DNA of 64,000 bases from DUOA01 sp012839095 (GCA_050951505.1 JBMNJE010000009.1:1-64000), one strand, 5' to 3'; shown: positions 8,529-18,548, counted from the stretch's first letter. A program made the numbers and translations. Notes: generated from the letters alone by a model not told the origin.

Positions 8529-9154
8529 TTATTTCACCTCCTTGCCTGTTATAAATGACCCGAAACGCTACTGTTCCAGAGGGTTTGCCTTGTTTGACAC
8601 AACCTCGTTATCTTTCAAGGAATACGCTCGGAATTATCGTCATGGCATATTCTGCTTGAAGTATCTCTTGCATTTCGGGGTATTCAGTTGTCAAGGAGCA
8701 GTGAGAGAAAAACTATGCTTTCATTGGGGGATTATTTTTCCTCTCACCTTATAGCCTTGGTAGAACACATTAGTTGAGGATTTTAGAAAAATATTTTCCA
8801 TCCTCATTCATAAGCGAAGAATTCTATTGATTCGAACCCCTAAAATAAAAAAACAGCCTGTCTTTTTTCCAGAAAAGACGGCTGTAATGCTTATGCTTTT
8901 GCTCAAATTTGAGCGAAAGTGGTATTAAATTTAAGAAGGCTGAATGTTATAACTTTGCCTTTGGTTTTACAAATAGACTTACAGACTTTTTTGTCTAAAA
9001 GTATTTATTTAAATAAAAATCAAAAATAAAGGCATACACAACTATCATTATCTTTGTTAACATTGTAAAATTACTTCACAAACACAGAATTATCATGTTA
9101 TTTTTGAAGAAAATGTGCTATAATGGAAAAAACATATATAAAGAGGTGACCAAG
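8529..9154. other. Non-coding stretch with a hairpin
   Basis: No supported gene. It is the leader of the primase gene (minus) and the upstream region of the XRE gene (plus). A hairpin at 8854-8884 (CAGCC-T-GTCTTTT with AAAAGAC-GGCTG) is terminator-like. The rest is AT-rich toward 9000-9130. Confidence 0.6.
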
Positions 9155-9376
9155 ATGACCGTTAGCTATAAAAAGCTTTGGAAATTGTTGATAGACCGCG
9201 ATATGAAGAAGAAAGATTTGCAAGCTGCTGCGGGAATAAGTCCATCGTCAATTTCAAAGCTTTCTAAAAACGAATATGTCAGTATGGACGTTCTTGTAAA
9301 GGTTTGTACGGCGCTTGGCGTTGATTTTAAAGATATCATGGAATTAGTGCCTAATATGGTTGAAGAAAGGGAGTAG
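9155..9376 (+). CDS. XRE-family HTH regulator upstream of hsdMSR
   Basis: A 73-residue single-domain Cro/CI-like regulator: KLLIDRDMKKKDLQAAAGIS forms the first helices, SSISKLSKNEYVSMDVLVKV the recognition part, and a short acidic tail follows. Type I and II R-M loci often carry such small controllers, which delay or limit restriction. I place the start at the ATG at 9155 with AGAGGTGA 5 bases upstream; an earlier in-frame ATG at 9095 has no such site. The stop is 4 bases before the hsdM start, so the two are probably cotranscribed. Confidence 0.8.
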   Translation: MTVSYKKLWKLLIDRDMKKKDLQAAAGISPSSISKLSKNEYVSMDVLVKVCTALGVDFKDIMELVPNMVEERE

Positions 9377-9380
9377 AGTT

Positions 9381-10949
9381 ATGGAAAATAACAGAAAAGA
9401 ACAGGAACGGGCGGAATTACACCGCACGATATGGAATATGGCAAATGATCTAAGAGGCAGTGTAGATGGATGGGACTTTAAGCAATATGTTCTAGGAATG
9501 CTGTTTTACCGCTACATATCTGAAAATATTACTGCCTATATTAACGCCGGAGAATGGGAAGCTGGCAATACGGAATTTGATTATGCTAAGTTATCCGACG
9601 AAGAAGCAGAACAGGCACGAGAGGATTTAGTTAAGACAAAGGGCTTCTTTATTTTACCCAGCGAACTTTTTGAAAATGTCCGAGCTCGTGCAAAGGACGA
9701 TGAAAACTTAAATGAAACACTGGAACAGGTTTTCAGTAATATAGAGGCATCTGCCCAAGGAACAGAGAGTGAAGATAATTTCAAAGGTCTGTTTGACGAT
9801 ATTGATGTTAACAGCAATAAGCTAGGTAACACTGTAGTAAAGCGTAATGAAAAGCTGGTTAAGCTAATGAATTCTGTTGGAGAAATGAAGCTGGGAGATT
9901 ACAAAGACAATACCATAGATGCATTCGGTGATGCTTATGAGTTTTTAATGGGTATGTATGCATCCAATGCAGGAAAAAGTGGTGGTGAATACTATACGCC
10001 GCAGGAGGTTTCTGAACTCCTTACCCACTTAACATTAGTAGGAAAAACTGAAGTCAACAAGGTATATGACCCCGCCTGCGGTTCTGGCTCTCTACTGCTA
10101 AAGTTTGCAAAAATCTTAGGAAAAGAAAATGTACGTCAAGGTTTCTTCGGTCAAGAAATCAACATTACAACCTACAACCTGTGCAGAATTAATATGTTCC
10201 TGCACGATATTGATTATGACAAATTTGATATTGCCCTTGGTGACACACTAACAGATCCGCAACATTGGGATGATGAGCCTTTTGAAGCCATTGTATCAAA
10301 TCCACCTTACTCTATTAAATGGAAGGGCGACAATGATCCTATTTTGATTAACGATCCCCGTTTTTCTCCAGCGGGAGTATTGGCTCCTAAGTCTAAGGCA
10401 GACCTTGCTTTTATTATGCATAGTCTCTCTTGGCTTGCAACAAACGGAACAGCGGCTATCGTTTGTTTCCCCGGTGTAATGTACCGCGGAGGCGCTGAAA
10501 AGAAAATCAGGCAGTACCTGATTGACAATAACTATATCGACTGTATCATTCAGTTACCGGATAACTTGTTTTATGGTACCAGCATTGCTACCTGCATTAT
10601 GGTGCTGAAGAAGTCTAAATCAGAAAATAGCACCTTATTTATCGATGCATCAAAGGAATTTGTCAAGGTTACGAATAACAACAAGCTAACACAGGAAAAT
10701 ATTGAGACCATTCTTAACGCATTCAAAGATAGAAAAGATATTGAGCATTTTGCTAGGCTTGTGCCAAACAGCGAAATAGCTGAACAAGATTATAACCTGT
10801 CTGTTTCTACCTATGTTGAACAGGAGGATACCAGAGAAAAGATTGATATTGTTGCCCTCAATGCTGAGATAGAAAAAATTGTGGCGAGAGAGCAGATTTT
10901 GCGGGAAGAAATAGATAAGATTATTGCGGAAATTGAGGTGGGCAAATGA
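9381..10949 (+). CDS. hsdM: Type I restriction-modification system methyltransferase subunit
   Basis: A 522-residue N6-adenine methyltransferase subunit of a type I R-M enzyme. The N-terminal HsdM helical domain (IWNMANDLRGSVDGWDFKQY) is followed by the SAM-binding motif DPACGSGSLL (about residue 229) and the catalytic NPPY (about residue 307). A helical tail (about 480-520) should contact HsdS. The start is the ATG at 9381 with AAAGGGAG upstream; a slightly longer in-frame start at 9360 overlaps the regulator. The stop overlaps the hsdS ATG (ATGA). Both catalytic motifs are intact. Confidence 0.95.
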   Translation: MENNRKEQERAELHRTIWNMANDLRGSVDGWDFKQYVLGMLFYRYISENITAYINAGEWEAGNTEFDYAKLSDEEAEQAREDLVKTKGFFILPSELFENVRARAKDDENLNETLEQVFSNIEASAQGTESEDNFKGLFDDIDVNSNKLGNTVVKRNEKLVKLMNSVGEMKLGDYKDNTIDAFGDAYEFLMGMYASNAGKSGGEYYTPQEVSELLTHLTLVGKTEVNKVYDPACGSGSLLLKFAKILGKENVRQGFFGQEINITTYNLCRINMFLHDIDYDKFDIALGDTLTDPQHWDDEPFEAIVSNPPYSIKWKGDNDPILINDPRFSPAGVLAPKSKADLAFIMHSLSWLATNGTAAIVCFPGVMYRGGAEKKIRQYLIDNNYIDCIIQLPDNLFYGTSIATCIMVLKKSKSENSTLFIDASKEFVKVTNNNKLTQENIETILNAFKDRKDIEHFARLVPNSEIAEQDYNLSVSTYVEQEDTREKIDIVALNAEIEKIVAREQILREEIDKIIAEIEVGK

Positions 10950-11527
10950 GTAAGTTAGATGAATTGATTGCTGAACTTTGTCCAGATGGAGTGGAGTTTG
11001 TAACAGTGGAAGAAATTTGTGACATTACACGTGGGAGAGTAATGTCCAAAAATTATCTAAGAGAAAATACTGGTGTTTATCCCGTTTATTCATCACAAAC
11101 AGCAAATAACGGTGTTTTTGGCTACATAAATACTTTTGACTATGACTGCGAATCCGTAACATGGACAACAGATGGAGCAAACGCTGGTTCTGTTTTTTAT
11201 CATATTAACGAAAAATTTAGTATAACAAATGTTTGTGGATTATTAAGGGTTAAAAATAATGAACTGGTAAGTACTAAGTTTCTATTTTATGTTTTGCAAG
11301 TATATGCAAAAAAATATGTTAATGATGGTATGGGTAACCCAAAATTGATGAGCAACGTCATGGCAAGGATTTCTGTTCCCCTTCCCCCTCTAGCTGTTCA
11401 GCAGGAAATTGTCCGTATTCTGGACAATTTCACAGAGCTTACAGCAGAGCTTACAGCAGAGCTTACAGCAAGAAGAAAGCAGTATGAGTATTATAGGGAT
11501 TTGCTTATTAAGTTTGAGATGAACTGA
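10946..11527 (+). CDS. hsdS: Type I R-M specificity subunit, N-terminal half only
   Basis: A 193-residue product with the first target-recognition domain (about 10-150) and the first conserved helical spacer (ending LAVQQEIVRILDNFTELTAEL ... ARRKQYEYYRDLLIKF). HsdS normally has two such halves and about 390-410 residues. Here a stop at 11525-11527 ends the first half, and the second half follows in broken frames. Half-size HsdS proteins can dimerise into working specificity subunits, so a symmetric site is possible; that is inference. Three copies of the TAEL repeat sit at the spacer. Confidence 0.88.
   Translation: MSKLDELIAELCPDGVEFVTVEEICDITRGRVMSKNYLRENTGVYPVYSSQTANNGVFGYINTFDYDCESVTWTTDGANAGSVFYHINEKFSITNVCGLLRVKNNELVSTKFLFYVLQVYAKKYVNDGMGNPKLMSNVMARISVPLPPLAVQQEIVRILDNFTELTAELTAELTARRKQYEYYRDLLIKFEMN
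11435..11470 (+). repeat. Three tandem 12-bp repeats encoding TAEL in hsdS
   Basis: Three perfect copies of GAGCTTACAGCA (11435, 11447, 11459) encode ELTA/TAEL units between the first helical spacer and ARRKQYEYYRD. In the EcoR124 family of type I enzymes, two or three copies of this same tetrapeptide set the distance between the two half-sites. Confidence 0.9.
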
Positions 11528-12107
11528 GGTAAACTGGAAGACATTAGGTGAAATAGCTAGCATTGTACGAGGAGCGTCACCACGCACCATACGAAAGTTA
11601 TAAGCAATGATAGATGGCGTAAATTCGATAAAATTGGTGATGTAGCAGGTAGTAAATATATGACTTCTACAAAGGAAAAAATCACAATGGCTGGAGCGAG
11701 TAAGTCTCGATACGTATACCTGGAAGATATTGTGTTAGCTAATTCAGTGAGTTACTGGAGACAATATATGAAATGGTTGTATTCATGACGAAGTTGGCTG
11801 TCAATAAGCGGTTTTGAGAAATACTTTAAATCTGATTTTCGTACCATTACTTTTCTATGCCATTCAAAAATTAATGGACAAAGGTCAAATGGACTGTGCA
11901 GTATCTAAACTGCAGACATTGTAAAAGCTATTGAACTTCCCGTACCTCCACTTGAAGAACAAGAACGCATCGTTGCTATCCTTGACCGCTTTGACGCTCT
12001 CTGTAACGACCTTAACCAGCGGCATTCCGGCCGAAATCGAAGCACGTCAAAAGCAATATGAATATTACAGGGATAAACTGTTATCTTTCAAGGAGGTGAC
12101 GGCATGA
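11528..12107 (+). pseudogene. hsdS: hsdS second half, decayed
   Basis: Out-of-frame pieces of the second HsdS target-recognition domain and spacer can be read in order: WKTLGEIASIVRGASPR, then KEKITMAGASKSRYVY, then ISGFEKYFKSDF, then ADIVKAIELPVPPLEEQERI with VAILDRFDALCNDL, and EIEARQKQYEYYRDKLLSFK at the end. The terminal TGA overlaps the hsdR ATG. Frame changes, an internal stop (near 11785) and substitutions at normally fixed positions (SVSYWRQ where SYGRP is usual) are mixed. This looks like true loss of the second domain, unlike the pure homopolymer errors elsewhere in the window. Confidence 0.85.
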
Positions 12108-15100
12108 GTATATACAACATCGTTGCCAGTACTGACGAAGCAACGGTTGTTGCTGAATATGCAGCTGAATATAATGTCCGTCCTGAAAAGTATCAGAGCG
12201 AGGCAGAACTTGAGCGCGACTTTATTAGGCAACTGACTTCCCAAGGATATGAATATATTTCAGTGCACAATGAAGCTTCATTGATAGAAAATCTCCGAAA
12301 GCAACTTGAACTGCTTAATGACTTCACTTTTACTGACAGTGAATGGGATAGATTTTTCACAGAATGTATTGCCAATACAAATGAGGGTATTGTTGAAAAA
12401 ACCAGAAAAATTCAGGATGACCATATCCAGATTCTAAAACGTGAAGATGGAACAACAAAGAACATATACCTTTTGGATAAAAAGAATATCCATAACAATC
12501 GCTTGCAAGTTATTAATCAATACGAAGAAGCAGGCGGCAAGCATGAAACCCGATATGATGTAACAATCCTTGTAAATGGACTTCCACTAGTTCATGTGGA
12601 GTTAAAGCGTCGTGGTGTTGCTATCCGTGAAGCCTTCAACCAGATAAAAAGATACCAGCGTGACAGCTTTTGGGCGGCTTCTGGTTTATTTGAGTATGTG
12701 CAGGTATTTGTAATCTCCAATGGCACCCATACAAAGTATTATAGCAACACCACAAGAAACGCTCATATCAAGGAGCAAAGTAGCAGTGAACGTCGAAGAA
12801 GCAAAAAAACAAGCAACAGCTTTGAGTTTACCAGCTTTTGGGCAGATGCAAACAACAAAATTATTCCTGACCTTGTGGACTTTACTAAAACATTTTTTGC
12901 CAAGCATACCCTCTTAAATATTCTAACAAAATATTGTATTTTTACATCTGAAGATCTGCTCCTTGTAATGCGTCCTTATCAAATAGCTGCTGCAGAACGT
13001 ATATTATCACGTATTGTAGTATCAACCAACTACAAGAAGATGGGCACAACTGCAGCTGGAGGATATATTTGGCATACAACAGGCTCTGGTAAGACATTGA
13101 CCAGTTTTAAGACAGCCCAATTAGCTTCTGCCTTGCCTTACATAGACAAGGTGCTGTTTGTTGTTGACCGTAAAGATCTGGACTATCAGACGATGAAGGA
13201 ATATGACCGTTTTGAAAAGGGAGCAGCTAACGGTAATACGTCCACAAGAGTTCTTCAAAGACAATTGGAAGACAGGGACGAAAAAGGAAATCCTCATGAA
13301 TACAAAATCATTGTAACCACTATTCAGAAGCTGGATATATTCATCCGTAAAAACAAACAGCATGATATTTATAAGAAACACGTGGTGCTGATTTTTGATG
13401 AGTGCCACCGTTCCCAATTTGGTGAAATGCATCAAGCTATCACGAAGAGCTTTAAGAACTACCATATCTTCGGCTTTACGGGAACCCCGATTTTTGCTGC
13501 CAATGCCAGTTCAGGAGGTAACCCACTGCTTCGTACAACCGAGCAGGCTTTTGGAGAAAAGCTGCATACTTATACCATTGTAGATGCCATCAATGATGGG
13601 AATGTTCTGCCTTTTAGAATAGATTTTATCAATACCATTAAGATGCCTGATTACGTTAATGATAAAAAAGTCTATAGCATAGATAGAGAAAAAGCCTTAG
13701 CAGATCCACAGCGAATCAGTGAAATTGTTTCTTACGTTCTTGAACACTTTGATCAGAAGACGAAGCGCAATAGTTATTACACATTCTCTGCGAAATGGGA
13801 AGAAGCAGATAAGCACAACCCTAAAAAGATGATAGAAAAGCGTGAAACAAGGCGAGTTGCCGGTTTCAACTCCATATTTGCTGCTGCATCCATCCCAATG
13901 GCAATCAGATACTATAATGAGTTTAAGAAGCAGATAGCGGAAAAGAACCGTAACCTTACCATTGCAACTATTTTCAGTTTTAGTGCAAATGAAGAAGAGC
14001 CAGATGGACTGCTTCCTGAAGAGGATTTTAATATGGAAAACCTTGACCAGAGCTCCAGAGATTTTCTTGAGGCGGCTATCCGAGATTACAATTCCACATT
14101 TAGTACAAATTACGATACTTCCTCGGATAAGTTCCAGAATTATTATAAAGACCTCTCTCTTCGTGTAAAGAATCGGGAGATTGATATATTGATTGTTGTC
14201 AATATGTTCCTGACAGGCTTTGATGCAACAACCCTGAATACGCTATGGGTAGATAAAAACCTGAGACAGCATGGACTGATTCAGGCTTTTTCAAGAACTA
14301 ACCGCATCCTAAACAGCGTTAAGACCTATGGTAATATCGTTTGTTTCCGAGATTTGAAAGAAGAAACAGACAAAGCTATTGCACTATTCGGCAATAAGGA
14401 TGCTGGCGGTATTGTACTGTTAAAAACATACGAAGAATACTATAACGGCTATGATGATAAAGGTGAGTATAAGCCGGGCTATGCTGAACTGATTGCAACT
14501 CTTACAACACAGTATCCCCTTGGCCAACCTATTCTCGGAGAAGAAGCTGAAAAAGACTTTATACGGTTATATGGAGCAATACTCAGGCTCAGAAATATTC
14601 TTACTTCCTTCGATGACTTTGAAGGAAACGAGATTTTATCTGAAAGGGATTTTCAGGACTATCAGAGCATTTATATTGACCTGTATCAGGAATATAGAAA
14701 AGGTGCTGATGGTGACAAAGAAACTATCAATGATGACATAGTTTTCGAGATTGAACTGGTCAAACAGATAGAGGTAAATATTGACTACATCCTTATGCTT
14801 GTAGCCAAATATCAACAATCCAACTGCAAGGATAAAACCATTCTTACGACCATTGATAAGGCTATTAATTCGAGTATTGAACTTCGAAGTAAGAAAGAAC
14901 TTATCGAGCGTTTTATTGAGCAAGTCAATGTATCGACCAAAGTGGATGAGGATTGGCGAAAATTCCTCCATGAGCGTAAGGAAGCGGATATTTCAGCAAT
15001 TATAGAAGAAGAGAAATTAAAGCCTGAAGAAACCCGCCGATTCATCGATAATGCTTTCCGAGATGGAATGCTTAAAACAACCGGTACAGCCATTGATAAA

Positions 15101-15205
15101 ATCATGCCACCTGTATCTCGCTTTGGCGGAGGCAGAGCTGCGAAAAAACAAGGAATTATCGAAAAACTAATGATATTCTTTGAGAAGTATTTAGGGTTGG
15201 TGTAG
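12104..15205 (+). CDS. hsdR: Type I restriction endonuclease, motor subunit
   Basis: A 1033-residue HsdR with the PD-(D/E)XK-type nuclease motif near the N-terminus (VHVELKRRG, about residue 164), Walker A in HTTGSGKT (about 325), the DECH box (about 431; FDECHRSQFG), motif III-like FGFTGTPIF, and late helicase motifs including MFLTGFDATTLNTLWVDKNL and HGLIQAFSRTNR. It translocates DNA and cuts at a distance when HsdS meets unmethylated sites. The start ATG overlaps the hsdS stop (ATGA) and has AAGGAGGTGA. The length and motifs are of the EcoR124 (type IC) kind. It is intact, but without a full HsdS its activity is uncertain. Confidence 0.95.
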   Translation: MSIYNIVASTDEATVVAEYAAEYNVRPEKYQSEAELERDFIRQLTSQGYEYISVHNEASLIENLRKQLELLNDFTFTDSEWDRFFTECIANTNEGIVEKTRKIQDDHIQILKREDGTTKNIYLLDKKNIHNNRLQVINQYEEAGGKHETRYDVTILVNGLPLVHVELKRRGVAIREAFNQIKRYQRDSFWAASGLFEYVQVFVISNGTHTKYYSNTTRNAHIKEQSSSERRRSKKTSNSFEFTSFWADANNKIIPDLVDFTKTFFAKHTLLNILTKYCIFTSEDLLLVMRPYQIAAAERILSRIVVSTNYKKMGTTAAGGYIWHTTGSGKTLTSFKTAQLASALPYIDKVLFVVDRKDLDYQTMKEYDRFEKGAANGNTSTRVLQRQLEDRDEKGNPHEYKIIVTTIQKLDIFIRKNKQHDIYKKHVVLIFDECHRSQFGEMHQAITKSFKNYHIFGFTGTPIFAANASSGGNPLLRTTEQAFGEKLHTYTIVDAINDGNVLPFRIDFINTIKMPDYVNDKKVYSIDREKALADPQRISEIVSYVLEHFDQKTKRNSYYTFSAKWEEADKHNPKKMIEKRETRRVAGFNSIFAAASIPMAIRYYNEFKKQIAEKNRNLTIATIFSFSANEEEPDGLLPEEDFNMENLDQSSRDFLEAAIRDYNSTFSTNYDTSSDKFQNYYKDLSLRVKNREIDILIVVNMFLTGFDATTLNTLWVDKNLRQHGLIQAFSRTNRILNSVKTYGNIVCFRDLKEETDKAIALFGNKDAGGIVLLKTYEEYYNGYDDKGEYKPGYAELIATLTTQYPLGQPILGEEAEKDFIRLYGAILRLRNILTSFDDFEGNEILSERDFQDYQSIYIDLYQEYRKGADGDKETINDDIVFEIELVKQIEVNIDYILMLVAKYQQSNCKDKTILTTIDKAINSSIELRSKKELIERFIEQVNVSTKVDEDWRKFLHERKEADISAIIEEEKLKPEETRRFIDNAFRDGMLKTTGTAIDKIMPPVSRFGGGRAAKKQGIIEKLMIFFEKYLGLV

Positions 15206-15335
15206 AATTCAGCTCTTCGCTTCTTATATAGCAATAAGAAATGTTGGGGAATACTAGTCACTTGAACAATAAGCAGGCTGGACAGATTTATAAGGAAATT
15301 TTTAGTAGAATAATTTTTTAGAAGGGGGAAATTAG

Positions 15336-15967
15336 ATGGGCGATTTAAAACTATATTTTTCAGATTTTTTTGGGATAGATGAGGATATAATTGAATCATA
15401 TGGTGCGATTAACATATCGCTCATCAATGATTTGCCTCTTTTTATAGATCCTTTTCTTCTATTCAATAGTGAAAAAGAAGAGTATCAGAAGATACATAAG
15501 GAAATTATTGCATACTTATTATTTTTACAAGAACAAGCGGAAAAATATCCTCAGCCACCTTCGGGTATGATTGCATCTTGGTATCTCTTCCCAGAAGTAA
15601 AACAAACATGGATTGGTTTTAGTCTAGATGGAAATTCAGGGCGTGGACTTGGGATGAAGTTTGCATTAACCCTTCATAAAGGTTTACAAACTATTTTCAA
15701 GGATTTTGGTAAAGAAACAATAACTAAAAGCTCACACCTAGAAAAACTCTGTCTAATTAGCCCATTAGTTGGACGAGATAAAATTAGTGACTTTACAACA
15801 AACTTTGCCAAGAAATATTTATTAGAATACACAACAACATTCGCTAGTGAGTATTTGAATCCATGTCAATGTAAAAAGTTTAATGTGCCAAAAGTTGAAT
15901 TTAATTATGCTACAATGACTTGGATGTCAAAAGAATATTACTTGCCGTATTTTGATGGAGATTACAT
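15336..15967 (+). pseudogene. Unknown defence-island gene, 5' part of a split gene
   Basis: The ATG at 15336 follows AAGGGGG. The readable part (about 211 residues) starts with LKLYFSDFFGIDEDIIESYG and contains INDLPLFIDPFLLF, SGRGLGMKFAL, HLEKLCLISPLVGRDKISDF and a C-rich NPCQCKKF. I do not recognise a named domain. The frame is stopped three codons after 15960 by element sequence. The rest of the gene lies at 27636 onward: joining base 15967 to 27636 reads GDYILLLTPRDLLTRDD with no frame change. It sits 130 bp after hsdR in the same direction, so it may be an accessory gene of the restriction locus or a separate defence gene. Confidence 0.85.
15963..15967. other. Left attachment junction (TACAT)
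   Basis: This is the left copy of the 5-bp crossover repeat. Host codons (GAT TAC AT.) run up to it and element DNA (TATATAAG) follows. The central dinucleotide cannot be told from one sequence. Confidence 0.7.
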
Positions 15968-16151
15968 TATATAAGTTTTGTCAAGGGCGTTTGTCCAAAT
16001 TCCACAACAAATTTGCTTTTATGTTTGATATGGCTATTGTTTCTTTAAGTTCTTATAAAAATTAGATATTCCTTGCCATTATGGATTTTCAATATTGAAA
16101 ACTTATCCATATTACTTGTTGCATTGCAATAGGTTTGGGGAAATTTAAAAG

Positions 16152-16175
16152 GAGGTGGTCAAAAAAGACCACCTC
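16152..16175. terminator. Perfect 9-bp hairpin in the non-coding left end of the element
   Basis: GAGGTGGTC and GACCACCTC surround six A. On the minus strand the loop is T6 and no T tract follows, so termination is possible but not certain. The surrounding 15968-16400 shows no gene. Confidence 0.4.
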
Positions 16176-16400
16176 ACTGTTTATTGATTAAAATACCTTT
16201 GATTTATAAGGGTTTGCGATGATTATAAAGTTTAACTATGACTTTGAATTTATATATTTTTAATCCAAGCAACGGGTAATAACATGGACAAGTTTCGCCA
16301 TAGGATTGCCCCTTGCTTAAGTGTGTTATACTGTCAAACCCCACTACTTATCTATCAGTTTATAATACTTTTATGCGACAAATAAACTGCATTGCAATTC

Positions 16401-17338
16401 TCATTGCGCTGCGTCCTCTTCATAACCCGAGTTATCAGTTGCGAATTGGGAGCTATCCGTAACTTCTGAGGAGGTATCAATGTCTGGAGCTTGAGTTTCA
16501 GTTGTTTGGTTATCAGTTGTATCGGACACCGTTTCGGTTGTCGTTTGAGAGGGTGCTTCATCCACAGGAATTTGGTAGTCTGTGGGTGGGATTTTTATGT
16601 TATAACCGATCTGTATTTTGCTCGGATCGGTTGTCATATTGTTATAGTCAATTATTTTGGCTACAGTGGTATGAAACTCTTTTGCAATGCTGTAGAGGGT
16701 GTCGCCAACTTGAACAGTATATATTAGCTCACCCGATTCACCTCGGCCAGAAAAACTGGAGGCACCCGAGATAGATTCAACTGTTATTATATCGTTATCA
16801 ACGATGTAGTTGTCATTTTCCGGTTGATTAGAAATGTAATCATAGTTAGAGGATGTACCCCAATGAGCAGCAAAAATAACTTCGATTTCAGAATCTTCGG
16901 GAACAACAAGATTAAAAGTAAGAGTCTCTCTTTGGCCCGTTTCTGTATTAACATCTGTGCCAATTTGAGCGGTATAATATTTTTCACCATCAATATCTAC
17001 AATGCAAAAGCCGGTTTTGGCATTGTATTCTATATCTTTACTTGTTATCGAAACAGAATAAGTGCCGGTGCCAAGCAAATAGTTACCGTTGGACTGAGGA
17101 ATTATGGGAGAATCGCTTTCATCTGTTACGGAATACTCCAAATCATACTGGGCGGCGGTTATGGTGGTTGCCTGTACAATTATATCATTCGAAAAATAAG
17201 AGTATGCAGTAGTAATTCCTGCAACATTTATTAAAAGCAAAATCTGGAAAACATATAATGCTATTCTTGCTGAAAATACCTTGTCCTGCACTTTATCATG
17301 TTTTGGTATATTGAAGTATTTATTATAAAATTTCTCAT
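16401..17338 (-). CDS. Membrane-anchored LysM protein with SipW-locus context, frameshift at start
   Basis: The N-terminus has a basic stretch, then a membrane segment (IALYVFQILLLINVAGIT), an exported region of about 150 residues similar in style to TasA-like proteins (YDLEYSVTDESDS; TFNLVVPEDSEIEVIF), one LysM domain (YTVQVGDTLYSIAKEF ... IQIGYNIKIP) and a T/S/D-rich tail. It should bind peptidoglycan outside the cell. The best start is the ATG at 17338 behind AAAGGAG. It is out of frame by one A in the AAA run at 17332-17334, and 938 nt fits a single deletion. The other in-frame start, a TTG at 17369, lacks a ribosome site. It is the distal gene of the matrix locus, cut off from it by an IS remnant. 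Confidence 0.75.
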
Positions 17339-17366
17339 GAAGGCATTCTCCTTTCAAAATTTTGAG

Positions 17367-17406
17367 CAATCAAAAGGCATAAGCAATAGTTTATGCCTTT
17401 TGATTG
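17367..17406. repeat. 16-bp inverted repeat just upstream of the LysM gene
   Basis: CAATCAAAAGGCATAA (17367-17382) and TTATGCCTTTTGATTG (17391-17406) are perfect complements with an 8-nt loop. The repeat ends 29 bp before the LysM ATG. It could be a terminator (TTTTG on either strand), an attenuator or an insertion scar. A second small hairpin, CTCACCC-CGAA-GGGTGAG, lies at 17409-17426. Confidence 0.55.
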
Positions 17407-17426
17407 CCCCTCACCCCGAAGGGTGA

Positions 17427-17811
17427 GAGGACTTAAGGTAGCGGTTATGTTCCCTTCATTCTTCTATTAAGACTCAAACAATGTGTGAATTTGAACATGT
17501 GTGTTCAAGTCGGCAAATCAATATTTTCATTCACCCAAAATGAGCACCCGATTTCTTTTTACCTTGAATTTCAGTTCTTTTCATATGGATGGAGCAGGAT
17601 GGTTGTCTCTGCTTTTCTTTCGCATTTATATTAATTATGCCCGGTGCAGCTTTTCAACATATTCCACGGCGTATTTTTTATTGGGGCTATTTCCATTTTC
17701 AGGTTCGATTCGTTACCCCGACTTTTAATATAAACCGCTATTCAGGACAAATGATGCATTCGTAATATTCGTCATATACATATTCATACTAGGGATGGTT
17801 TCCCTTTTTGG
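17427..17811. other. Non-coding stretch before the IS1182 remnant
   Basis: About 385 bp with no gene I can support. It is AT-rich with no repeats that I see; it may hold the decayed 3' end of the IS1182-like element. Confidence 0.5.
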
Positions 17812-18439
17812 TCATGGGTCGTTTATATGGCATGGATGGGATACGGCCGTTATCAAATACTTCTTGCATATCCAGGGCGTTTTGTATCCGGCATTCGCTG
17901 TTACGACTTCTACTTCGGGAAAGTGGCCGGCTACCTTGTCATATACCGTATCAAATACGATGCTGTCATGAATATTTCCAGGCGTGACTTCTACTTCAAG
18001 AATGAAATTGTTTCGGTCACATACGGAATGCGCACTGTACGCAAAGCATTTCTGATGCTCTCCTTTATGAAAAGTCCGCTTTCTGGATCGGTTGTGGATA
18101 CCGTAATCTCCCACCGTTCTTCCTCTTTGCCGGAACCCTCATCAAAGGGCGGTTTCCCATGCTCTTCCCGGTCTTCGTTGATTTCCTTGTGCAGTTGTTC
18201 TTCCGGTTGGCATTGCTTTGAAACATCGATTCAGCAGCGAGGTCTTTGAAAAGATATTCACATGGGTACTGGGATGCTGGGCCTGCCCATATTGGGGCGT
18301 ATAGATCTTCCACAAATTCATATATTTTGTTCCAATCGATGCACCGGTCAATTTTCCGCAGCAAATGGTTTCTTGGAACCAATGCTTTTATGTCCACCAC
18401 TGCTACATCTCTTCTGTGGTCTTCATGTTTGATGATCAT
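17812..18439 (-). pseudogene. IS1182-family transposase remnant
   Basis: Two out-of-frame pieces on the minus strand. The N-terminal piece from 18439 (VDIKALVPRNHLLRKIDRCI, then YEFVEDLYAPIW) is the start of IS1182-type DDE transposases. The later piece (HQKCFAYSAHSVCDRNNFIL, then VTPGNIHDSIVFDTVYDKV, VVTANAGYKTPWICKKY) is the catalytic core around the second Asp. The middle and the C-terminus are missing, so this is deletion and not just frameshift. It splits the LysM gene from the rest of the matrix operon. Confidence 0.8.
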
Positions 18440-18510
18440 CTCATCACCAACACTATTTTACCATATTTACGCAAAAAAGCCCAGCTTTCGCTGGACTTTT
18501 TCGGCAGGCT

Positions 18511-18548
18511 GTGGTGGTATCCCATAGTGGGATACCACCACTTTTTTT
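18511..18548 (+). terminator. Strong hairpin with T tract, plus strand
   Basis: A perfect 14-bp stem, GTGGTGGTATCCCA (18511-18524) and its complement (18528-18541), with a 3-nt loop, is followed by seven T. No plus-strand gene lies upstream, so it may belong to the decayed IS end. Confidence 0.6.

Noticed and set aside
18511..18548. A possible terminator for the matrix operon
   Set aside because: Its T tract is on the plus strand, so it does not end a minus-strand operon. The hairpin at 18645-18683 fits better.
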